Positions 1-7,600 of a DNA stretch of 41,362 nt are shown in pieces. The notes under the pieces were generated by a model. That model ran no database searches. It was not told the origin of the DNA and saw only the letters and a list, made by a program, of their open reading frames with translations. The position numbers and the translations under genes are program-made. Position 1 is the first letter of the stretch. Every line of letters starts with the position of its first letter. The DNA is from Colwellia sp. (GTDB lineage: Bacteria; Pseudomonadota; Gammaproteobacteria; Enterobacterales; Alteromonadaceae), in contig JAPHTO010000068.1 of NCBI GenBank assembly GCA_026196955.1, positions 1 through 41,362 of the forward strand, written 5' to 3'.

Positions 1-2
1 CT

Positions 3-65
3 CAATCCAAAGGTATTTTTACAGCAATGTGGTGGGATATGGCATCAGCCATGCAGGGCAAATAA
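3..65 (+). CDS. mshG: MshG C-terminal fragment (MSHA pilus inner-membrane platform protein)
   Basis: Only the last 20 codons are present, in the frame starting at base 3 and ending with TAA at 63-65; the gene begins before the window. The residues (IFTAMWWDMASAMQGK) look like the end of a GspF/PilC-type platform protein, whose last membrane helix is followed by a short tail. The assignment rests mainly on position: MSHA loci of Vibrio and Alteromonadales run mshE-mshG-mshF-mshB-mshA, and mshF follows here after 28 bases. Too little sequence remains for an independent identification. Confidence 0.55.
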   Translation, partial: QSKGIFTAMWWDMASAMQGK

Positions 66-93
66 TCAAGGTAGCTATGGGTGTTTTTCGTTA

Positions 94-606
94 ATGTCTA
101 ATAACAGTGAGAAAAATGAAAAATCACTAGCTGAGTTTGTCATGATTGTTGTGCTTGTTGGTGTACTGATGAGTATATTTATTAATTATTTTATTAAACA
201 AGAAGACCAATTTAGTGAAGCTGGTTTTAAACGCTTGGCGCAAAACTTTACCACTAAAATAGCAACAGTGCATGCTCAGTGGTTAATGGATAAACAGCCA
301 AGCGTTGTAGAGCTTGCATCAATTAATAGCACTACTAAGCAATTGATAGCGGTAAATAAGCAAGGCTGGGTTGATGTTAATAATGACTCGTTAGTGTGTG
401 AGCGTATTTGGCAAGCTGTGATGGAATCACCGTTAAGCTTTATGAAGCAATCTATTACTGCGATAGAAGTGCGAAAATATACAGCACAGCCTTCGCCTCG
501 TGTTAATTTGGCCTGTCGTTATGTTTTACCTAATGGCGTGTATTTTGACTATAATCGATTAAATGGCAAAGTTAGTGCTGTGAATATGGAAAACAGCGCA
601 AAATAG
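94..606 (+). CDS. mshF: MSHA biogenesis protein MshF
   Basis: 170 residues with a short polar N-terminus, one membrane helix at about residues 14-33, and a roughly 135-residue part expected to lie in the periplasm. Two cysteines (in VCERIW and LACRYV) could form a disulfide. It lies between the mshG tail and the mshB pilin gene, exactly where mshF sits in known MSHA operons. MshF is a poorly characterised accessory protein of the pilus machine; no catalytic motif is visible. The ATG at 94 is the first usable start, and the ribosome binding site is not strong (AAGGT near 69-73 is too far). Identification is by position and general architecture more than by signature residues. Confidence 0.75.
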   Translation: MSNNSEKNEKSLAEFVMIVVLVGVLMSIFINYFIKQEDQFSEAGFKRLAQNFTTKIATVHAQWLMDKQPSVVELASINSTTKQLIAVNKQGWVDVNNDSLVCERIWQAVMESPLSFMKQSITAIEVRKYTAQPSPRVNLACRYVLPNGVYFDYNRLNGKVSAVNMENSAK

Positions 607-735
607 CTTGATGTTTTTTGTAATTTAAGTGTTAAATAAGTGACTTACTAAATAAATCACTGTTACAATTGTTTTTAAGTATGAGAGGTTTCTATGAAAC
701 ATAATTTGAGACAGAAAATAAATAAGGGAACCAAG

Positions 736-1332
736 ATGAAAAAGCAAGCAGGTTTTACCTTAATTGAATTAGCTATTGTTGTGGTGATTTTAGGTTTTTT
801 AGCGGTAACAGCAATTCCTAAATTTATTGATCTCACGGAGCAAGCTAAGCAAGCCAATATTGAAGGTATGGCGGGTGGTTTTGCTACTGGTGTCTCATTA
901 GCAAGAGCACAATGGGAGTCTGAAGGGCGCCCATCTGCTGGCGGTGTTAACCGAATTGACTATGATGGCACAGAGTTGTTTTTAACTACACCACCAGATA
1001 ATAACCCAACAAACATTAGGCCCGGCTACCCAACGGGCACTGATAACGGTAATCCAACAGGCGCTAACATGACAGCGGCTGACTGTATTGAGGTATGGCA
1101 AGGCATATTTGCTCAACCACCATCAATTACTGCCACTATTGCTGATTTAAATAATGACAATAGTATTAACTATTTTGTCAGTGTCGCTGCAAATCAATGT
1201 CAGTTCTTTTTAAAAGAAACCTTAAATAAAGATGTTAATGGCTTGTACGAAACACCTGCCGATACTTCTGTAGGGAATAACTTTACATACAACAATGCGA
1301 ATAGCTCTGTAATTGTAAACATTAATAACTAA
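736..1332 (+). CDS. mshB: MSHA minor pilin MshB
   Basis: Type IV prepilin. Starting at 736 gives the compact leader MKKQAG, a prepilin peptidase site G6^F7, and the FTLIEL start of the mature helix with the conserved Glu at mature position 5. An in-frame ATG at 694 would add 14 residues; it has a reasonable GAGAGG upstream, but a 20-residue leader is less typical, and AAGGGA at 725-730 serves the 736 start well. The body (GGFATGVSLARAQWESEG, then YDGTE, RPGYP, MTAADCIEVW) matches the MshB type of minor pilin, and two cysteines probably form the C-terminal disulfide loop. Mature length is about 192 residues. It is cleaved by the prepilin peptidase and is thought to help initiate or decorate the MSHA fibre. 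It precedes mshA, as in other MSHA loci. Confidence 0.85.
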   Translation: MKKQAGFTLIELAIVVVILGFLAVTAIPKFIDLTEQAKQANIEGMAGGFATGVSLARAQWESEGRPSAGGVNRIDYDGTELFLTTPPDNNPTNIRPGYPTGTDNGNPTGANMTAADCIEVWQGIFAQPPSITATIADLNNDNSINYFVSVAANQCQFFLKETLNKDVNGLYETPADTSVGNNFTYNNANSSVIVNINN

Positions 1333-1415
1333 ATGAAAGCCATGCACTAGTGCTCTTCTTTAAGGGGACTTAGTGAGAATAAGTAATGTCATTCCTATGA
1401 GGTCTTCATCGAGAA

Positions 1416-1445
1416 TTGACAAGAGTAGAAATTTTAAAATTTAAA
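1416..1445 (+). promoter_or_regulatory. Putative sigma-70 promoter of mshA
   Basis: A perfect -35 box TTGACA lies at 1416-1421. A weaker AT-rich -10 candidate, TTTAAA at 1440-1445, follows with an 18-base spacer; TATAAG at 1446-1451 is a better hexamer but too far away. The site lies in the 133-bp gap between mshB and mshA, and AGGAA at 1456-1460 supplies the ribosome binding site. The perfect -35 box plus a dedicated terminator after mshA suggests separate, strong transcription of the major pilin. Confidence 0.5.
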
Positions 1446-1465
1446 TATAAGAAATAGGAAATAGT

Positions 1466-1987
1466 ATGAAGCGCTTAAACAATTTTACTAATAAACAACA
1501 AGGTTTCACCCTAATTGAACTCGTTGTGGTTATCGTCATTTTAGGTATTTTAGCCGTAACGGCTGCGCCTAAGTTTATTAATTTAAATGCGGATGCCCAT
1601 GAAGCCACTTTGAATGCTATTAAAGCCTCAATGCAAAGTGCATCAACACTTGTTCATTCTAAAGCATTGATTGCTGGTGATGAAGCGGCCAATTTTAGCG
1701 ATAGCAAAACTGTTAAAGTAGATGCTAGTAATTCGGTAGCTATTCATTTTGGCTATCCTACCAATGATTCAACGGATTGGGGGAATTTGTTGGAAATTGA
1801 CACGACAAATGACTTTGAAGTCGCAACTATTGGTACTGAGGGAGCTGGAGCGTCGGCAATTTATGCGGTATATCCAAAAGGCAAGAAGCCCGATACCCCT
1901 GCTGATGGGGATGTTTGCTCAGTACAATATACTGAAGCAACAGGAGCAGGTTCTTTACCTGATATCACAGTGATTACTGGCTGTTAA
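1466..1987 (+). CDS. mshA: Major MSHA pilin MshA
   Basis: 173-residue type IVa prepilin with a 13-residue leader ending in QQG, cleavage before F14, Glu at mature position 5 (FTLIEL), and a hydrophobic assembly helix. Cysteines in DVCSVQ and at the very C-terminus (VITGC) would close the disulfide-bonded D-region typical of pilins. The mature protein of about 160 residues is exported to the inner membrane, processed by prepilin peptidase and polymerised into the mannose-sensitive haemagglutinin pilus used for surface attachment. The ATG has a good AGGAA site 6 bases upstream. The gene has its own promoter-like element and a strong terminator, as expected for the abundant subunit. MshB (upstream) is similar, but position and the isolated expression signals favour this gene as the major pilin. 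Confidence 0.88.
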   Translation: MKRLNNFTNKQQGFTLIELVVVIVILGILAVTAAPKFINLNADAHEATLNAIKASMQSASTLVHSKALIAGDEAANFSDSKTVKVDASNSVAIHFGYPTNDSTDWGNLLEIDTTNDFEVATIGTEGAGASAIYAVYPKGKKPDTPADGDVCSVQYTEATGAGSLPDITVITGC

Positions 1988-2003
1988 AATATAGAGTTAA
2001 ATT

Positions 2004-2031
2004 AAAAAGGAGAGCCTAGCTCTCCTTTTTT
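2004..2031 (+). terminator. Strong intrinsic terminator after mshA
   Basis: A perfect 12-bp inverted repeat (AAAAAGGAGAGC at 2004-2015 and its exact complement at 2019-2030) with a 3-base CTA loop and a run of six T at 2026-2031. It starts 17 bases after the mshA stop. The downstream pilin genes probably depend on read-through of this hairpin or on an unseen promoter. The A-run before the stem would also make it function on the opposite strand. Confidence 0.88.
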
Positions 2032-2059
2032 GTCTAAAATAGCTAATCAGACGTTGAAA

Positions 2060-2596
2060 ATGGTTATAAAACAAAGTGGTTTTACGTTAGTTGAATTAAT
2101 CACAGTAATTATTCTCATTGGAATACTTGCCGTTACTGTGCTGCCAAAATTTGATGGCACAGCAAGTTATGAAGCGCATGCCCATCGTGCGCAATTGATT
2201 GCAGCATTACGTCTAACTCAACAGCGGGCAATGCAGCAAACAGACCCTAATGCCGTTTCCACAGGACGCCCTTTTTGTCACCAAATCATTTTTGATAACG
2301 ATGTTACGACTACTCGTTATGGTGTACCAGACCGAGAAGACTGTACAACTGAAACTTTTTCTGCAACGTGGAAACCTGATGCTACAGGTTTTGAAGTTGA
2401 TAGTAAGTACCAAATTAGTTTTACTATCGCAGGTTTAACTAACCCAAGTGCCATTAGCTTCGATAGTATGGGACTACCTGTTGCTAATAAGAGTATAGGT
2501 AATAACTGTGCTGGTGGGTGCATTATCAATGTGCAAACTAGTGTAGAAACATTGCAAATCAAAATTGAATCAGAGGGCTATATTCATGCTATTTAG
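2060..2596 (+). CDS. mshC: MSHA minor pilin MshC
   Basis: GspH/MshC-type minor prepilin. The ATG at 2060 gives the leader MVIKQSG, cleavage before F8 and the FTLVEL motif with Glu5, about 178 residues in total. An in-frame TTG at 2030 would lie in the T-run of the mshA terminator and is unlikely. No good Shine-Dalgarno sequence precedes 2060, so translation may be weak. Paired cysteines (PFCHQI/REDCTT and NNCAGGC) suggest disulfides. The repeat-rich helix AHRAQLIAALRLTQQRAMQQ is typical of the family. The start of mshD overlaps the 3' end by 11 bases, so the two are probably translationally coupled. Minor pilins of this kind form an initiation or tip complex with MshD, MshO and MshP. Confidence 0.84.
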   Translation: MVIKQSGFTLVELITVIILIGILAVTVLPKFDGTASYEAHAHRAQLIAALRLTQQRAMQQTDPNAVSTGRPFCHQIIFDNDVTTTRYGVPDREDCTTETFSATWKPDATGFEVDSKYQISFTIAGLTNPSAISFDSMGLPVANKSIGNNCAGGCIINVQTSVETLQIKIESEGYIHAI

Positions 2597-3134
2597 CTCT
2601 ATTGCGACAAGATCAAAACAATCTGGCTTTACTTTAATTGAAATTATTGTCGGTATTGTTGTCTTGGCCATTTCTTTATCGATTGTTGGCACGTTAATCG
2701 CGCCAGCAGAAGAAAAAAGTGCCGATCAAATACTGCAAATAAAAGCTGCGGAGCTTGCGCAAAGCCTGCTTAATGACATTAGCTCACGTGCATTTGATGA
2801 AAATTCAGATATGGCTGGTGGTCGTATTCGTTGTGGAGAGCCTAATGATGGAAGTAATGACTGTACTCTAGAAGCTAATTTCGGTCCTGATACAGGTGAA
2901 ACAACTCGTGGGCTTTTTAATGATGTTGATGACTTTCACGATTATTCTGAACATTTTAATGCTAATGATGAAAGCTTACATGTGGGTTATGGCAATTTTA
3001 TTATCGATGTTCAGGTGAGTTACGACGGTGCATCACTTGGGCTAGCAAATAATGCTGCCAAACTGATTGCCGTGACTGTGACTACACCACTAGGCACTGC
3101 CATAGAGTTTTCCACGCATAAGGCAAATTTCTAA
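2586..3134 (+). CDS. mshD: MSHA minor pilin MshD
   Basis: Prepilin-like protein with a 14-residue leader (MLFSSIATRSKQSG), cleavage before F15, the FTLIEI motif and a long hydrophobic helix, about 182 residues. The ATG at 2586 overlaps mshC and has AGAGGG at 2573-2578 as ribosome binding site; a TTG at 2565 is in frame but less likely. The conserved ILQIKAAELAQSLLNDISSRAFDENSD stretch following the helix is typical of MshD. Two cysteines in RCGEPNDGSNDC may close a small loop. The stop overlaps the mshO start (TAATG). Likely part of the minor-pilin complex that primes pilus assembly. Confidence 0.84.
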   Translation: MLFSSIATRSKQSGFTLIEIIVGIVVLAISLSIVGTLIAPAEEKSADQILQIKAAELAQSLLNDISSRAFDENSDMAGGRIRCGEPNDGSNDCTLEANFGPDTGETTRGLFNDVDDFHDYSEHFNANDESLHVGYGNFIIDVQVSYDGASLGLANNAAKLIAVTVTTPLGTAIEFSTHKANF

Positions 3135-3973
3135 TGCTAAAACGACAAGGCTCGATAAAGCCAACAAAGGGGTTTACCCTAATTGAGCTTATTTTAGTCA
3201 TCATTATTTTAGGCGTTATGTCTGTTGGTATTGCAGGTTTTATCACCTTAACCACGCAAACCTACCTTAATGTAAGTAAACGAGATGAACTACTTGCTAA
3301 TGCTCGATTTGTCGTCGAAAGGTTAAATAGAGAAATACGTAATGCAGTGCCAAATAGTGTTCGTGTAGATAATAATACGATAATGCAATGTATAGAGTTT
3401 ATTCCTGTAGTTGCGAGTACAACTTATATTGATATTCCTGTTCAGCCTGAGCCAGCACGAGATAACATTACTGTTATTGAATTCCCTAATTCAGGTGGTA
3501 TCGCGCCTTATCGGTGTGATGATTGTGGTGATTTAGTTATGGTGTACCCTCTATCTGACAGCGAAATTTATGATGATCACACGGACGCTACAGGAAAAGT
3601 CTTTGCTTTGGCTTCATTTACCCCTACTGTATTGGATACTTGGGAGATGACGATAAGCAATGGGGATGTCAATTTTACCGAAGACTCTCCTACAGAGCGT
3701 ATGTATATCGCGAATGAGCAAATTAGCTATTGTGTCTTTGCAGGACAAATTTTTAGATATAATAATAGTATAGGCGGTAGTCAGAGCTTACCTCCACAAT
3801 CACCTGTCCTTATGGCAGAAAACCTAGCCCCCTTTGATGAAAATCTTTTACCTTTTGAAATACTTCCTGCTACCTTAACTAGAAATGCACTGGTAAAAAC
3901 GAGGTTGCATTTTACTCAAGATAATGAAGACTATGTCTTTGAAAACGATATACATATAGTAAATGTGCCTTAG
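3134..3973 (+). CDS. mshO: MSHA minor pilin MshO
   Basis: 279-residue GspJ/PilW-like prepilin: leader of 13 residues (MLKRQGSIKPTKG), cleavage before F14, then FTLIEL with Glu5 and a hydrophobic helix, followed by the family signature RFVVERLNREIRNAVPNS. A CDDC pair sits near residue 132. It is larger than the core pilins, as expected for a minor pilin that caps or bridges the initiation complex. The start overlaps the mshD stop by one base, pointing to translational coupling. It ends at a TAG that is followed in the same frame by 39 more open codons (see separate entry). Confidence 0.84.
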   Translation: MLKRQGSIKPTKGFTLIELILVIIILGVMSVGIAGFITLTTQTYLNVSKRDELLANARFVVERLNREIRNAVPNSVRVDNNTIMQCIEFIPVVASTTYIDIPVQPEPARDNITVIEFPNSGGIAPYRCDDCGDLVMVYPLSDSEIYDDHTDATGKVFALASFTPTVLDTWEMTISNGDVNFTEDSPTERMYIANEQISYCVFAGQIFRYNNSIGGSQSLPPQSPVLMAENLAPFDENLLPFEILPATLTRNALVKTRLHFTQDNEDYVFENDIHIVNVP

Positions 3974-4124
3974 TTGCTAGCGTTGTCTCTAGTTATGTCA
4001 TCTATAAGTCTTGCTGGTGCGGGGCTTTTTATTACTCTGTTTTCGCCCTTTGTATTGCATAAAGAGACACTTAGCGTTACCTTTGCTTTATAAGAATTTT
4101 AATGAGCACTCCTGAATCTAAAAG
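3974..4124 (+). other. mshO-mshP gap with in-frame hydrophobic mini-ORF
   Basis: 151-bp gap. Directly after the mshO TAG the same frame stays open for 39 codons to TAA at 4091-4093. The only ATG, at 3995, would give a 32-residue hydrophobic peptide (starting MSSISLAGAGLFITLF). No ribosome binding site is visible. A loose hairpin around 4006-4031 (AAGTC/GGCTT plus T-run) could be a weak terminator. I cannot say whether the peptide is made; it may be chance or a remnant. Confidence 0.3.
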
Positions 4125-4619
4125 ATGTTACAGCTGATATTTTTATCTAAAAAACTGCAAAATGACTTAGCTAAACCTACCATGGTTAAACAGCAAGGTA
4201 GTGCTTTGCTAATGGCACTATTTATTATCGTTATTTTGATTTTGTTAGGTGGTGCTTTAGTGCGTGTGTTATCAACAAGCAGTGAAAGTATTGCTCAAGA
4301 AGTTATTGGTACGCGTGCTTATGCTGCCGCCAATTCAGCTATGCAAGCAGAATTACAAAAATTGTTTCCGTTAAATGGAGCTACCTCACAATGTAATAGT
4401 AATTTCTATGATTTTTCCACGTCTGGAACTAATGTTGATGGGCTTTATCATTGCCGTGCGAGAACGAGTTGTAGAAATTATGCTACTCATCCTGTAGATG
4501 GTACCTTGTTTTACCGTTTAACCAGCACTGGAGAATGTGGCAGTAGCAATTTAACGAGCCAAAGTGTGGATGTCGTCGTTAGCAGCCGAACCATTCAAGT
4601 AGAAGCGAGGAGCTTGTAA
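4125..4619 (+). CDS. mshP: MSHA biogenesis protein MshP (PilX-like)
   Basis: Up to 164 residues. The recognisable part begins at KQQGSALLMALFIIVILILLGGALV, one membrane helix resembling PilX/GspK-type minor pilins, which often lack the usual F1/Glu5 motif. Downstream the SSESIAQEVIGTRAYAAANSAMQAEL region matches the MshP/PilX family, with several cysteines (CNSNF, CRARTSC, GECGSS) that can form disulfides. The start is uncertain: ATG 4125 is the longest option and ATG 4182 (MVKQQGS...) would give a short prepilin-like leader; neither has a convincing ribosome binding site. It ends right against the mshQ start, so the two are coupled. Probably acts with MshO and MshQ at the pilus tip. Confidence 0.75.
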   Translation: MLQLIFLSKKLQNDLAKPTMVKQQGSALLMALFIIVILILLGGALVRVLSTSSESIAQEVIGTRAYAAANSAMQAELQKLFPLNGATSQCNSNFYDFSTSGTNVDGLYHCRARTSCRNYATHPVDGTLFYRLTSTGECGSSNLTSQSVDVVVSSRTIQVEARSL

Positions 4620-7600
4620 ATGCTTTCCCGTTTTTATTTGATTTTAATTATCTATTGTTCTTTCACTGCTAATGCATTTGCTGCCCAGTGTTTAGACGTA
4701 TTCCCTGATGCCAGCCAAACTTATGGGCCAGAGCTCATCTTACCTACCTTTAGAAATAGCACAAATGTAGACGGTAACTTATCCGGCAGTAATTTAGCTA
4801 TTCCAGTTGGGAATTATCGTAATATTGAAGTGAGTAGAAATGGTGTCGCAACTTTTACCTCAAGTGATGCCGAGTACCGCATTGAAAAATTAACAGTAGG
4901 AAGAGATGCTACTGTACAGTTTGTTGCAGGGGATTATTGGATTGACGAATTAAGGCTTGAAAGAAATACAACTCTAGCCGTAGTGGGGGCAGGTACGGTA
5001 CGAATTTATGCTGATAGTCTTTTGCAGTTCTCCTCTTATTCTCGAATTAATCAAGCAGGGGGAAATTTAATTGTTGTTGGCTACGATGATGTAGAGCTAA
5101 ATAGAAATACTGATTTTACCGGGGTGCTGTATGTAAATGATGAATTATCACTCGATAGAGACGTCTCTGTATTAGGTTCAGTAACGGCAGATGATATCGA
5201 CTCGGATAGGGGAGTAAGTACAACTTATCAAGAATCAATGATAACGGGGTCTGATTTTAACGGTATGTGTGATAGCACTCCAGAAGCAATTGAGCCGATT
5301 GCCAATTACCGTTTTGATGAATGTGAATATACTGGTGCAGCCTTTGAGGTTGTTGATCAAACGGGTAACTATGCAGCAACTACCTTCAGCGGTTTCAATA
5401 CAAGTGAACAAGGCCAGATTGAGCGGTTTGCTGATCTTAGCGACAAAGATCACCATATTGAAACCAGCATACCTTTGCCTAGCAGTTTTACTGTAAGTGC
5501 TTGGTTTAAAAAACCAACCAGTAATAGTGGTAGCCCTTATTTTGTCTTAGGCGCGATGCAAAGTGGCGGCGATTTGCTTTATGTTGATCGTACTAATAAT
5601 TGGCGTTGGGGGGTATATAACCCAAGTACGGGATCTCAAGATGGTGATTTTTCATTCGCCTCATTAGATAACAACTGGCATCACCTAGCATTAGTTTATA
5701 GCGGAGGGCAAACTCAATTATATATAGATGGCAGTCTTGAAGATTCTGTGAATAGAGCTCCCACTGGCACATTAAAATATATTGGCACTTCATTTGATGG
5801 TGTGACTGGCAGTAATGCTCAAGGTTTTCGGGCAGCATTAGATGAGTTTATGGTGTTTGATTCAGCACTTAGTGGAAGTGCTATTCAAACTTTTTATGAT
5901 AACCAAAACGCCCAAAAAAATTATGATGGTAGTGATAGAGATACAGTAAATTGTTTAATACCGAGTACAGAATACCGTTTTGATGAGACAGAATACTCTG
6001 AAACAGCAGATGAAATAGTTGACAGCATTGGTGGGTTTCATGGCTTGGCAAAAGACAGTCAACCAACAGAAGGGAAGGTATGTAATGCCATTGACCTGAG
6101 TGCATCAGGTACCACTAATTATGCCATTTTGGATGAAAATATATTAACAGGAAAAACGGACTTTAGTATTTCTTTATGGGCAAAAACAAGTAAAACCTCA
6201 AACCAGAGTATTCTCTCAGGCGCTGGCGCGAGTACTAATGAACTAATTATGTGGTTTACAAGCCATACACGGTTCCTACCTTATTTAAAAGGAAGTCAAA
6301 ATGGAACAATTACCACAGATTCAATTGCCGATAATAATTGGCATCATATAGTGTGGACAAGGCAAGGCAGCCAAAGTTGCTTGTTTGTCGATAAAGTATT
6401 GCAAGGTTGCGTAACGCAAACGACTTTGCCTTTAAGTATTCAAAGCTTAATTCTCGGGCAAGAGCAAGATAGTGTTGGTGGACGTTTTTCTTCATCGCAA
6501 GCGTTCGATGGTTTAATTGATGAGTTTTTAATTTTTGAACAAGCCATTTCTGTTGCCGATATAGCGACTATTTATGATAACCAAGATGCAGGGTTAGGTT
6601 ATGATGGTAGTACTCGAGATTGTCCTATTTCAGTAATTCCACCGCCCATTCTTGATATTCAGTTTGATGAGACTAATTGGACAGATGCTAATTCCGTTAT
6701 TGATAGTAGCGGCAATAATTATCATGCCAATGCCGTGAATGCCACACCTACAGAAGGATTGATTTGTCGTGCTGCAGATTTCACTTCGGCGGGAATTAAC
6801 GATTATATTACGCTAGATAGTAATACACTGCATAATCGTAATAACTTTACAATTTCTTTATGGTATAAAACACCTAAAACAGGCCCACAAAGCCTTATCT
6901 CTGCTGGAAACTCGTCACAACTTAATGAATTGATATTTTGGTTTACCAACGATACTAGATTTAGCCCTCATATAAAAGGAGGCTCACAGTCTATTACAAC
7001 CAATACTGTTGCCGGAGATGTGTGGCATCATTTAGTATGGACACGATCTGGGAGTAATAATTTATTTTATCGTGATGGTGTATTGCAAGCGGGAACGGCC
7101 ACTTTGTCTGGCGGCGCTCTTAATATTACCAGTCTAATATTGGGACAAGAACAAGACTCACTAGGAGGAGGATTTGATTCTTCACAAGCGGTGGAGGGCT
7201 TAATTGATGAGCTATTAGTTTTTGATAAAGCATTGTCATCTACAGATGTTCATGAAATTTTCACAAACCAAAATAATGGTTTGAATTACGATGGCACAAG
7301 TAGGGCCGATTGCCAACCGTTATTAGATCACTTTGAGATTGAGCACGATGGTCAAGGGCTTACTTGTGAAGCCGAATCTATAACAATTAAAGCGTGTGCT
7401 AATGCGTCATGTTCAACCCTAAATACAGATACGGTCGATGTAGGATTATCAATTAATGGTACTTTTCATAAAACCGTCACTGTTTCTGGTGGCAGTACAA
7501 TCACGACTTTTCCTTTTACAAGCCCAGGCACGGCAACGTTAAGTTTAGATCAAACCTTTGAATGTGAAAATGGCGCTTCAACAAGTTGTGATGTGGTCTT

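Noticed and set aside
694-735. Upstream start of mshB at 694
   Set aside because: It has a fair GAGAGG site but yields a 20-residue leader; ATG 736 gives the compact MKKQAG leader with its own AAGGGA site. Kept as an alternative only.
2030-2059. TTG start for mshC at 2030
   Set aside because: It falls in the T-run of the mshA terminator and would give a 17-residue leader; ATG 2060 gives a normal prepilin leader.
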